A DNA stretch of 29,430 bases, taken from IMG/VR virus record IMGVR_UViG_3300031773_000025, positions 1 to 29,430 of that record; one strand, 5' to 3'. This DNA comes from a virus. Below are positions 23,918 through 29,396 of this stretch, one piece after another. A program made the position numbers and the translations under genes. How positions within the stretch are numbered: position 1 is the stretch's first letter; each line of letters opens with the position of its first letter. The notes beneath the pieces were generated by a model, which saw only the letters and a list, made by a program, of their open reading frames with translations, searched no databases and had not been told where the DNA came from.

Positions 23918-24208
23918 CTAATATTTTCCTCTTCTATTTGAAGGGCTAGACTTTGTTGAACCGCCCTTGCCTGCCCATAAATTTTTACATGCCCAATAAC
24001 GTGCTGTTAGTTTTGATTTAGCTGTTCCACATTTGTGACGTGCCTTGAAGCTCTTTCTTGCAGCTGCTGAATAATTATGTCCATATCCTTTTGCTCCAAA
24101 GTGAATAAGTTTTTCTTTTCCTCCTTCGCAGGCTTTAACCATTTTCTTTTTACCTGCTCTGTCAGAGCGAGTAGGCTTGTTGCAAGACATTTTACTTTTA
24201 TCGGCCAT
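23918..24208 (-). CDS. Small basic Cys-containing protein with ARKSF-ARH-C / ARYW-CK motifs
   Basis: This 96-aa protein has a conserved-looking layout: VKACEGGKEKLIHFG (residues ~24-38), ARKSFKARHKC (residues ~50-60) and KLTARYWACKNLW (residues ~66-78). I recall this FG...ARKSFxARHxC...ARYWxCKxW pattern as a domain of unknown function in marine phages and in some algal viruses. It is strongly basic, with four Cys and a disordered Ser/Gly/Arg tail. Basic proteins of this kind could bind nucleic acid. It lies one base from the preceding gene, in the run of small basic genes. Confidence 0.65.
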   Translation of the reverse strand: MADKSKMSCNKPTRSDRAGKKKMVKACEGGKEKLIHFGAKGYGHNYSAAARKSFKARHKCGTAKSKLTARYWACKNLWAGKGGSTKSSPSNRRGKY

Positions 24209-24209
24209 A

Positions 24210-24461
24210 TCATTTAGTGTATTTCTTAGTTACTTTAGCGGCCCTAGTATTTGCTACAACCGTTTTTCCTTTTCTGCCTGCTGCTTTTTTCTTTCGTGCA
24301 GTTTTTGCTCGTGCTGCTTTACTCATACTTTTTGCTTTTGCTAATGGCAAACATCTATCTGGATTTTTTTTGTTTTTGCTAGTACCGCACTCTCCTTTGA
24401 TTGAACCATCAGTTCCAATGCGTACCCACTTTTCTGCTCTCCATTTAGCTAACTCACCCAT
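24210..24461 (-). CDS. Small basic protein with WVRI / CGT / RCLP / SMSKA motifs (DUF5872-like)
   Basis: This 83-aa protein reads KWRAEKWVRIGTDGSIKGEC near the start, then NPDRCLPLAKAKSMSKAARA (residues ~33-52), then a Lys/Ala-rich tail. I remember the layout W-V-x-I ... CGT ... P-x-RCLP-x-x-KA-x-SMxKA-x-RA as a domain of unknown function (I believe DUF5872) seen in phages and large eukaryotic viruses; the family number is from memory and unchecked. The two Cys could coordinate a metal together with partners. High basic charge and the Ala/Lys tail suggest DNA binding. Confidence 0.65.
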   Translation of the reverse strand: MGELAKWRAEKWVRIGTDGSIKGECGTSKNKKNPDRCLPLAKAKSMSKAARAKTARKKKAAGRKGKTVVANTRAAKVTKKYTK

Positions 24462-24471
24462 CTATATAAAT

Positions 24472-24654
24472 TTATGAACCACAGCCTACACACTCTACAT
24501 AAGAATCTGTTGGCTTAATCCCCTTTAACTTCATCTCATACTTATGAATTACATCAGCAAACATCATTTGCTCTTCAAAATCATCAGATAATTCTTTCAT
24601 CATTTTTACTGCTTCAATATATTGAAGCGTATACTTTATAGTATCTTTATCCAT
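24472..24654 (-). CDS. Small helical protein with C-terminal CxxC, unknown
   Basis: This 60-aa, mostly acidic helical protein (LQYIEAVKMMKELSDDFEEQ) ends with SYVECVGCGS, a CxxC motif near the end. Unlike its neighbours it is not basic, and it might pair with one of them. Its start overlaps the stop of the preceding gene as TAATG. Function is not recognised. Confidence 0.6.
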   Translation of the reverse strand: MDKDTIKYTLQYIEAVKMMKELSDDFEEQMMFADVIHKYEMKLKGIKPTDSYVECVGCGS

Positions 24655-24797
24655 TACTTTCCGTATTTAGGGTCTTTACAATATTTACTTGCTGCCATAT
24701 TTGCATATGCAGATGGATATGTATCAAACTTTTTTTTAGCCCATGCTATTCCTGCAGGGCAAATTTTATTTCCTTTTGTTCTACCTTTTTTTGCCAT
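24654..24797 (-). CDS. Small basic protein with YPSAYAN-AASKYC motif
   Basis: This 47-aa frame begins MAKKGRTKGNKICPAGIAWA and contains FDTYPSAYANMAASKYCK at residues ~24-41. The YPSAYAN-AAS-K pattern is one I recall from many marine phages and algal viruses, in small proteins without a known role. It is basic with two Cys, and ends in TAATG overlapping the next gene. Together with the two genes following it, it forms a set of small basic proteins with fixed motifs. Confidence 0.65.
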   Translation of the reverse strand: MAKKGRTKGNKICPAGIAWAKKKFDTYPSAYANMAASKYCKDPKYGK

Positions 24798-24799
24798 AA

Positions 24800-25564
24800 T
24801 TAAAATGATGTTGTTTCAAGCACTAAAGTTACTTCTATTTCTGAATTTGAAGTAGGGATTGTTGATCCTGATGTCTGTACTCCTGATACATTAATAATTG
24901 TTCCTGCAGGTAAAGATACTGTAGGGCTAATTGCATTTTGAGTTTTAAATGGATAAGTTCCATTGTCAGAATCTGTTAAATCAATTCCGTTTATGTCTTG
25001 AGGCGTTGTGTAATTTGCAGTATCTGTAGTAGCTCCACTTGTATTTGACATTGCTCTTAATTGAATTTTATAAACTGCACCAACTGGAATACCTACTACG
25101 GCATCATCTGATATCCATTTATAACTTACACCAATTAATTTTGCATCTACAGGAATAACTAATACTGAAGAATGATCCGCTGCAGGAACTGAACTAATTC
25201 CAAATTCTAACGTATCTCCAAAAATACCAGGGTCTCCACCAAAAACGTTTTGAAATGTTCCTGTAACCATGTACACAGAACCTCTTTTTGTATCTATTTG
25301 AACTGCATTTGGTGTGCCAGGGGATAAATCTGTCAAAACAATGTTGTCTCCTGCAACAAGAGTTACTTTGTCTAATCCTCCATTATTGTCTGTTAATGAA
25401 ACTGCATAATCAGTTACATCGCTTACGTTTCCTGATAAGTCGTATCTTAATCCTACTTTTTCAGATGCTATTTGAACATTTTCTGTCCCTGTGTATCCTA
25501 CCAAAAAGTCTACATCCGCTTGATTTGTCTTTAATTCAAATTGTGAAAATTTCTTATTTGCCAT
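24800..25564 (-). CDS. Fibre-like structural protein
   Basis: This 254-aa protein begins MANKKFSQFELKTNQADVDF followed by LVGYTGTENVQI, an N-terminal docking motif (KKFSQF...VDFLVGY) that I recall from head-fibre or tail-fibre proteins of Bacteroidota phages. The remainder is a beta-rich, Thr/Ser/Asp/Gly-rich body (VTLVAGDNIVLTDLSPGTPN, residues ~67-86), with a C-terminal domain (residues ~140-254) ending EIEVTLVLETTSF. It has no S74 or repeat domain. It is isolated from the main fibre module by the small basic and lysis genes, so it may be a head fibre. Confidence 0.65.
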   Translation of the reverse strand: MANKKFSQFELKTNQADVDFLVGYTGTENVQIASEKVGLRYDLSGNVSDVTDYAVSLTDNNGGLDKVTLVAGDNIVLTDLSPGTPNAVQIDTKRGSVYMVTGTFQNVFGGDPGIFGDTLEFGISSVPAADHSSVLVIPVDAKLIGVSYKWISDDAVVGIPVGAVYKIQLRAMSNTSGATTDTANYTTPQDINGIDLTDSDNGTYPFKTQNAISPTVSLPAGTIINVSGVQTSGSTIPTSNSEIEVTLVLETTSF

Positions 25565-25575
25565 TTTTATTTATT

Positions 25576-25740
25576 TTAAGGAGTTACGCATAGTTCTGGA
25601 ATCATTCTGCTATCTCCAATTACTGTTTCTTGCTCACAAAAATCATCTAACTCTGTTATAATAAAACAGATTTCAGGTATATCTTCGTTTCTTTTATCTT
25701 GAAAAGGTATTCCGTTTCCTATAGCTGCTCCTAGTCCCAT
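25576..25740 (-). CDS. Small acidic protein, unknown
   Basis: This 54-aa frame starts MGLGAAIGNGIPFQDKRNED and continues IPEICFIITELDDFCEQETV. The Gly-rich beginning followed by acidic, hydrophobic residues and three Cys is unlike its basic neighbours. Many phages have short proteins beginning MGLG-x-x-IG near fibre genes, perhaps membrane- or virion-associated, but I cannot assign a role. It begins 11 bases after the preceding gene ends and precedes the fibre-like gene by 11 bases. Confidence 0.55.
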   Translation of the reverse strand: MGLGAAIGNGIPFQDKRNEDIPEICFIITELDDFCEQETVIGDSRMIPELCVTP

Positions 25741-25751
25741 TGTTTATTTTT

Positions 25752-26063
25752 TTATTTACCTCCTGTATTACCTTTATTTTTTCTTCCTTTTCCTTTTTTA
25801 CCTCTAGCTCTTCTATCTCCTGGAGTATTTGTTTTACTTCCTCTATTTTTAGATGCCTTTTCTAGTACTACCCTACCTTTTCTGTGAGAAACATCAAGTC
25901 CATCATAGTTTCCGTAAGTTCCAAAACGCCTATTAGCTTTGTTGTCAGCTACACGTTGTTTTATTGATTTTCTTTTTTTATTATACTTAGCTTGGTAGGC
26001 TCTATGTTTTTTTCTAGCCTCTGGGTTGTCTCGGTAAAATTTAGCTGTTCTACTTAATGCCAT
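25752..26063 (-). CDS. Small very basic protein, HNH-like remnant possible
   Basis: The start was set at the ATG at 26063 (MALSRTAKFYRDNPEARKKH), giving 103 aa; the longer frame to 26093 would begin inside the -7 box of its own promoter. The protein is extremely basic with a Lys/Gly tail. Residues ~48-75 read YGNYDGLDVSHRKGRVVLEK and ASKNRG, which recalls the layout of HNH nucleases (D-x-S-H ... N-R-G) but lacks a convincing zinc or full catalytic set. I recall similar proteins in marine phages, function unknown. It is the first minus-strand gene after the divergent palindromic promoter. Confidence 0.6.
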   Translation of the reverse strand: MALSRTAKFYRDNPEARKKHRAYQAKYNKKRKSIKQRVADNKANRRFGTYGNYDGLDVSHRKGRVVLEKASKNRGSKTNTPGDRRARGKKGKGRKNKGNTGGK

Positions 26064-26074
26064 AATAAATAAGT

Positions 26075-26090
26075 TATCTTTGCAAAGATA
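26075..26090. promoter_or_regulatory. Divergent overlapping promoters in a 16-bp palindrome
   Basis: The sequence TATCTTTGCAAAGATA is a perfect palindrome. Each half is a Bacteroidota -7 box: TATCTTTG at 26075-26082 on the plus strand and at 26090-26083 on the minus strand. The plus copy leads to the regulator gene at 26104, the minus copy to the gene starting at 26063. The minus copy is preceded by AAATTTG. The palindrome could also be an operator for the adjacent winged-helix-like protein. Confidence 0.6.
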
Positions 26091-26103
26091 CAAATTTAAT
26101 TAA

Positions 26104-26571
26104 ATGAAAATTCGAAGAAAGATTAGCAAGGTATATGCTAGATATCAACCTAAAAGTGATTATCTAAAATATTGGAAAGTCGTAAAACAATGGGCTAAGA
26201 TCAAATACGGATTAGGTACTGCTGATATTGAAATGCTTTTGTTTTTATATAGTGAAGAACTATTTACTCAAAAAGACTTTGAGGAATTCAACGAGATAAT
26301 GTCTTGGGATAAAAACAGATTTCACAATCTATTAAAAGATAAACTAATTGTCGTATGGCGTAAACGTAAAGGGCGTGAGTCTACATTATATGAGCTTGGG
26401 TTTTCTGGTAAGCGCATATGCGCTTCGATTTATAAAAAATTAAACATGGAAGAAACTGTCTCTGAGGACAGAAGACGGAATTCTATGTTTGATCCTAATG
26501 CTGATTATTCTCAAAAAGTTTATCGTAAGATAATTAAAAAAATGAATGCAGAGATAAAAAAAAATCTGTAA
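26104..26571 (+). CDS. Winged-helix-like DNA-binding protein, putative regulator
   Basis: This is the only plus-strand gene recognised, 155 aa. Residues ~38-115 have a winged-helix order: TADIEMLLFLYSEELFTQ, a helix DFEEFNEIM, a recognition-helix candidate SWDKNRFHNLLKDKLI (~67-82), a two-strand wing VVWRKRKGRESTLYELG (~83-99) and a last helix KRICASIYKKLN. This recalls MarR-type proteins. Basic N- and C-terminal arms flank it. The gene faces away from the virion genes and begins beside a palindromic double promoter, so autoregulation or control of the minus-strand genes is likely but unproven. Its stop codon lies inside the stem of the groES terminator. Confidence 0.6.
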   Translation: MKIRRKISKVYARYQPKSDYLKYWKVVKQWAKIKYGLGTADIEMLLFLYSEELFTQKDFEEFNEIMSWDKNRFHNLLKDKLIVVWRKRKGRESTLYELGFSGKRICASIYKKLNMEETVSEDRRRNSMFDPNADYSQKVYRKIIKKMNAEIKKNL

Positions 26572-26597
26572 AGATTTTTCGATTTTCTTTACAGATT
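26563..26597 (-). terminator. Rho-independent terminator of groEL-groES, overlapping the convergent gene end
   Basis: Arms AATCTGTAAAGA and TCTTTACAGATT (26563-26574 and 26586-26597) form a perfect 12-bp stem with an 11-base loop. On the minus strand it is followed by nine T bases, which makes a strong terminator for the chaperonin operon. On the plus strand no T run follows. The stop codon of the plus gene lies in the left arm. Confidence 0.85.
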
Positions 26598-26618
26598 AAT
26601 TAGTATATGTATAAAATA

Positions 26619-26876
26619 TTAGAGAACTACTACAATATCTCTTTCATATATAATTGTAACTACCTCTTCTTCTAACATCATCTTGTGACCTGCGTTTTTA
26701 TCATAATAAATAACGTCACCTTCAGATACTACAGACACTTCAGTCCCTGGAATCTTTATCAAACCTTTTTTGTACCTTAGCAAGTTACTGTCGTCAGACG
26801 TTAGTAAAATACCTGACTCAGTTTTCTGCTGTTCTTTGATTTCTGTAATTACAATGTATTTACCTATTGCTTTCAT
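26619..26876 (-). CDS. groES: Co-chaperonin GroES
   Basis: From the ATG at 26876 the protein has 85 residues and aligns over its whole length with GroES: MKAIGKYIVITEI corresponds to the first strand, ESGILLTSDD to the mobile loop that contacts GroEL, VSEGDVIYYDKNAG to the VGDxVIF strand, and TIIYERDIVVVL to the final strand. A longer frame starts at 26924 with 16 extra residues (MNHWLAEGKEILKKRK) and overlaps the groEL stop as ATGA, so translational coupling from there is possible. I prefer 26876 because it fits the family start and is preceded by an A-rich tract. It is somewhat shorter than the usual ~97 residues. It caps the GroEL ring and forms the folding chamber. Confidence 0.88.
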   Translation of the reverse strand: MKAIGKYIVITEIKEQQKTESGILLTSDDSNLLRYKKGLIKIPGTEVSVVSEGDVIYYDKNAGHKMMLEEEVVTIIYERDIVVVL

Positions 26877-26920
26877 TTTTCTTTTTTTTAAAATCTCTTT
26901 ACCTTCTGCTAACCAATGAT

Positions 26921-28486
26921 TCATTTTCTTTTCATTGTTACGATTGCATTAGTACTTAATATTGTTGTCGCTACACTTACTGCATTTTTCAACGCATTCT
27001 TTGTAACTTTTGCAGGATCTATAACTCCCATCTTGTACATGTCGCCAAAAACTTTATTTTTTACGTCATATCCAAAATTATGTGGAGCATCTGCACAACT
27101 ACAAATTTTATCTCTAATTTCTTTTATGTTTTCACCTGCATTTGTAAGTATCTGCTCTAGTGGTGAAATCAAAGCTCCATACATAACGTCATTTGAGTCT
27201 CCGTCTCCTAGTTTTTCTGCACATCTCAAAAGAGCTACCCCTCCTCCTGGAAGAATTCCTTCTTCAATCGCTGATTTAACTGCACATACTGCATCTTCTA
27301 CACGATCATACTTTTCTTTCTGCTCAATATCAGAATCAGCTCCAACATAAATCACACCTACAGCTCCTGACAACAATGCAATACGTTCGGTAATGAAATC
27401 TCTTTCTTTCTTGTCCTTATTGTTTTCTTTCTGAACTTTCAACTCAGAAATTCTAGACTTAGCATCTTGAACTTCGTCATTCATAATTACAGTTCCATCT
27501 TTTCCTACAATAATTTTATCAGCATGTCCTAAATCTTCCATTGTCAACATCCCAATGTTGTCGCCCTGCGACTCGCTGAAATATTTTGCACCTATTGCCA
27601 AAGCAATATCACTCATCAGTTCATTTGTTTTGTAACCAAACGATGGTGGTATAATATTACAGAGCTTTAAATTATTCTGAACTACATTCGCTGCTAATGT
27701 GTTTGTCACATTTTGAGAACAGTTCCCAATCACCAAGAGTTTTTTGTTTTGGTTTATTATCGGCTTTAATATATTTTCAATCTGAAGTATATTGGTAATC
27801 TCCATGTCCGTCATTAAAACATATACATCATCTAGTATACATTCATCGTTTCTGTGATTATTAATAAACAGCTTTGAAGAATATCCTCTGTCAATCTTAA
27901 TTCCTTTAGTTACCTCGTAGTATGTTTTGTCTGTCTTACTATTTTCTACTGTAAGTATTCCGTCTTTACCTAACTCTTTGTACGCACTAGCAATCATCTT
28001 TCCTAAAACAGGATCGTTGTTTGCAGATATTGTAGCAACATCACGTAATGTTTTACCAGTTACTTTTTTTGATAAACTGCTTAATGATTTTATTACCTCA
28101 TCTGAATGAGACTTGATATCTCTAATTAATTGTGTGGTATTTATTTCAGGGTTTCTCTGAATCAATTGCATACCTTCCTTGACAATAGCTTCGGTAAGTA
28201 CAATAGCCGTAGTTGTTCCGTCTCCTGCTGAGGTTGCCGTTCGGTCTGCAGCTTCTTTCATCATAGTAATTGCTAGATTCTCTACCGAGTCTTCTAAGTC
28301 AATTGATTTAGCTACAGTCACACCGTCTTTTGTAATTGTAATTCCTCCTCTGTGGTTTGGTGATTCTATTAATACTGTTTTGCCGAGTGGCCCTAATGTA
28401 CTTTTGACAGCTGTTGAAATTTTAGTTATTCCATTTAGCAACTTGTCTCTTCCTTCCTGGTCGAAAGATAATTCTTTTGGATTCAT
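26921..28486 (-). CDS. groEL: Chaperonin GroEL (phage-encoded)
   Basis: This 521-aa protein covers the whole GroEL fold. The equatorial ATP site has KSTLGPLGKTV (residues ~29-38), D54 in ITKDGVTVA and D89 in GDGTTT. The ATP-hydrolysis aspartate is D398 in RVEDAV, the same number as in E. coli, followed by GGGVALLR. The apical domain (residues ~190-375) is divergent from the bacterial one, and the C-terminus ends TMKRK without the Gly-Gly-Met tail. This set suggests an active ATPase ring with altered substrate binding. It lies upstream of groES, the reverse of the usual bacterial order. A TATATTTG -7 box and a repeat array lie in front of it. Its likely clients are capsid or fibre proteins. 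Confidence 0.95.
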   Translation of the reverse strand: MNPKELSFDQEGRDKLLNGITKISTAVKSTLGPLGKTVLIESPNHRGGITITKDGVTVAKSIDLEDSVENLAITMMKEAADRTATSAGDGTTTAIVLTEAIVKEGMQLIQRNPEINTTQLIRDIKSHSDEVIKSLSSLSKKVTGKTLRDVATISANNDPVLGKMIASAYKELGKDGILTVENSKTDKTYYEVTKGIKIDRGYSSKLFINNHRNDECILDDVYVLMTDMEITNILQIENILKPIINQNKKLLVIGNCSQNVTNTLAANVVQNNLKLCNIIPPSFGYKTNELMSDIALAIGAKYFSESQGDNIGMLTMEDLGHADKIIVGKDGTVIMNDEVQDAKSRISELKVQKENNKDKKERDFITERIALLSGAVGVIYVGADSDIEQKEKYDRVEDAVCAVKSAIEEGILPGGGVALLRCAEKLGDGDSNDVMYGALISPLEQILTNAGENIKEIRDKICSCADAPHNFGYDVKNKVFGDMYKMGVIDPAKVTKNALKNAVSVATTILSTNAIVTMKRK

Positions 28487-28509
28487 ATTGTGTTAAATTA
28501 GATTTAATG

Positions 28510-28517
28510 CAAATATA
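28510..28517 (-). promoter_or_regulatory. groEL promoter -7 box (TATATTTG)
   Basis: The minus strand reads TTTAATTTTTGTATATTTGC, with TATATTTG fitting the Bacteroidota -7 consensus 23 bases before the groEL ATG. The preceding TTTTTG is shared with other promoters of the window. No separate -33 TTG is seen. Confidence 0.6.
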
Positions 28518-28623
28518 CAAAAATTAAAGGACATGACGAATGTCGATTTTATGTTTCTCTATATATATATATAGTTATTATAGTATTTATATTTTTTATT
28601 ATCTATATAATTAGAATAAAAAC

Positions 28624-28721
28624 CGACATAATCGACATAAAAGATAGTTAATAGTTAGAAATCAGTTAGTTACAAGAAAAATAATCGACACCAAATCGAC
28701 ATAGGCCGACATAAAACGACA
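28624..28721 (+). repeat. CGACA direct-repeat array upstream of groEL
   Basis: CGACA occurs at 28624, 28633, 28686, 28697, 28707 and 28717, mostly as [TC]CGACAT. The last four are spaced 11, 10 and 10 bases apart, about one helical turn. An inverted copy TGTCG lies at 28541. Such phasing suits cooperative binding of a regulator, or iterons of an origin. Confidence 0.65.
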
Positions 28722-28722
28722 C

Positions 28723-28752
28723 AAAAAAGGGGCTAACCGAAGTTAAACCCCT
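28723..28752 (-). terminator. Rho-independent terminator with UUCG tetraloop
   Basis: The minus strand has AGGGGTTTAAC-TTCG-GTTAGCCCCT followed by six T (GTGT afterwards). The stem has a small internal mismatch, and the loop is the very stable C(UUCG)G. It ends the small-gene transcript coming from 29143-28789. Confidence 0.85.
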
Positions 28753-28788
28753 CTTTCTGAGAAACACAATATAAATTGTGGGAAGAAA

Positions 28789-28995
28789 TTATTTGTATAT
28801 ACTAAAGAAATTCTTTTTAGCTTCTGCTAATTCAATCCCTTCAGCTATCATACTAATATCCTTAGCACGATCTTTAGCTTTTTTAAAGCTAGCTAATTTT
28901 TTAATCCCCATTTCGTAATACTGTCCATGACCATCTAGTTCATGTTTGCTACGTGAAGACATATACTCTTTCATAATCGGTTTTTTACTAATCAT
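28789..28995 (-). CDS. Small basic helical protein, unknown
   Basis: This 68-aa protein (MISKKPIMKEYMSSRSKHEL at the start) is basic and probably helical, with AKDRAKDISMIAEGIELAEA in the second half. A later ATG at residue 8 is possible. It overlaps the stop of the preceding small gene within a few bases, and a terminator follows 37 bases later. I do not recognise a family; it could be a small regulatory or DNA-contacting protein, but nothing in the sequence shows it. Confidence 0.5.
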   Translation of the reverse strand: MISKKPIMKEYMSSRSKHELDGHGQYYEMGIKKLASFKKAKDRAKDISMIAEGIELAEAKKNFFSIYK

Positions 28996-28996
28996 A

Positions 28997-29143
28997 TCAT
29001 TGCCATTTAAAATGTAAACTTATTATTCCTAGGTAAAGTATTAGTTCACCATAATCATAGCTTTCATCTTTATTAAAAAAACTCCAGCCAATTGCAACCC
29101 CAACAGGGATTCTGTTTTGTATCTCTATTTCCCATGCTTCCAT
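28997..29143 (-). CDS. Small protein of unknown function (start corrected to 29143)
   Basis: The start was chosen at the ATG at 29143 (48 aa, MEAWEIEIQNRIPVGVAIGW). A longer frame from 29212 would begin upstream of the -7 box at 29154-29147 and is probably not expressed. The protein is acidic and aromatic (FFNKDESYDYGELILYLGII), with a hydrophobic C-terminal strand ending HFKWQ. I recall similar short proteins in flavobacterial phages. The ATG lies only 3 bases from the -7 box, so the transcript may be leaderless or nearly so. Confidence 0.55.
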   Translation of the reverse strand: MEAWEIEIQNRIPVGVAIGWSFFNKDESYDYGELILYLGIISLHFKWQ

Positions 29144-29146
29144 GTA

Positions 29147-29154
29147 CAAATATA
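29147..29154 (-). promoter_or_regulatory. Bacteroidota-type -7 box (TATATTTG)
   Basis: The minus strand reads TTAATTTTGTATATTTGT, very similar to the groEL promoter. It lies 3 bases before the ATG at 29143, which implies transcription starting at or near the start codon. Confidence 0.55.
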
Positions 29155-29296
29155 CAAAATTAATATCACTTATAAAGAGGCTCTGGGTAATAATATAAAA
29201 TACAGCGATCATCGATCATTGGAAAGCGATTTTTTTTTCGATAGGGGGGGTACTTTTAAAAGCCGTTTTTGTTGTTGCATCTTTTTAGCTTTTTGC

Positions 29297-29396
29297 TACA
29301 CCCCACACCCCCACACCACCACCACCACCCACGCCCCACGCCCCCACGCCATGCCACGCACCCCACACACACACCCAAAACAACACCTTTGCCCCT
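29297..29396 (+). repeat. C/A-rich low-complexity tract (G-rich on minus strand)
   Basis: About 100 bases consist almost only of C and A, with ACC triplets, CACGCC units and runs of 3-5 C. The minus strand carries at least seven G-runs of three or more, several separated by 3-base CGT or TGT linkers, so it can form G-quadruplexes. This contrasts sharply with the AT-rich surroundings. A sequencing or assembly artefact near a contig end is an alternative. Confidence 0.7.

Larger units (their letters stand above)
28487..28788. other. 302-base intergenic region upstream of groEL
   Basis: No gene is visible. It holds the groEL promoter (28510-28517), a short inverted repeat GACAT-N5-ATGTC at 28530-28544, an (AT)n run near 28560, an AT-rich stretch to ~28620, four AGTTA copies at 28646-28672, the CGACA repeats and the upstream terminator. 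Confidence 0.8.

Noticed and set aside
24217-24477. An 86-residue plus-strand frame that looks hydrophobic, as a possible membrane protein.
   Set aside because: It is antisense to a Lys/Ala-rich gene, and Lys codons read backwards as Phe/Leu, which explains the apparent hydrophobicity.
25752-26063. The small basic protein as an HNH homing endonuclease.
   Set aside because: Only parts of the H-N-H order can be seen, with no second zinc motif and no intron or intein nearby; kept as a possible remnant only.
26916-27350. Plus-strand frames opposite groEL.
   Set aside because: The groEL frame is complete with all catalytic residues; the antisense frames are shadows.
28560-28573. The (AT)n run as a functional repeat.
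   Set aside because: Short dinucleotide runs are expected in such AT-rich intergenic DNA.
28624-28721. The repeats were considered as a CRISPR array.
   Set aside because: The unit is only 5-7 bases and the spacing ~10 bases; there are no spacers or cas genes.
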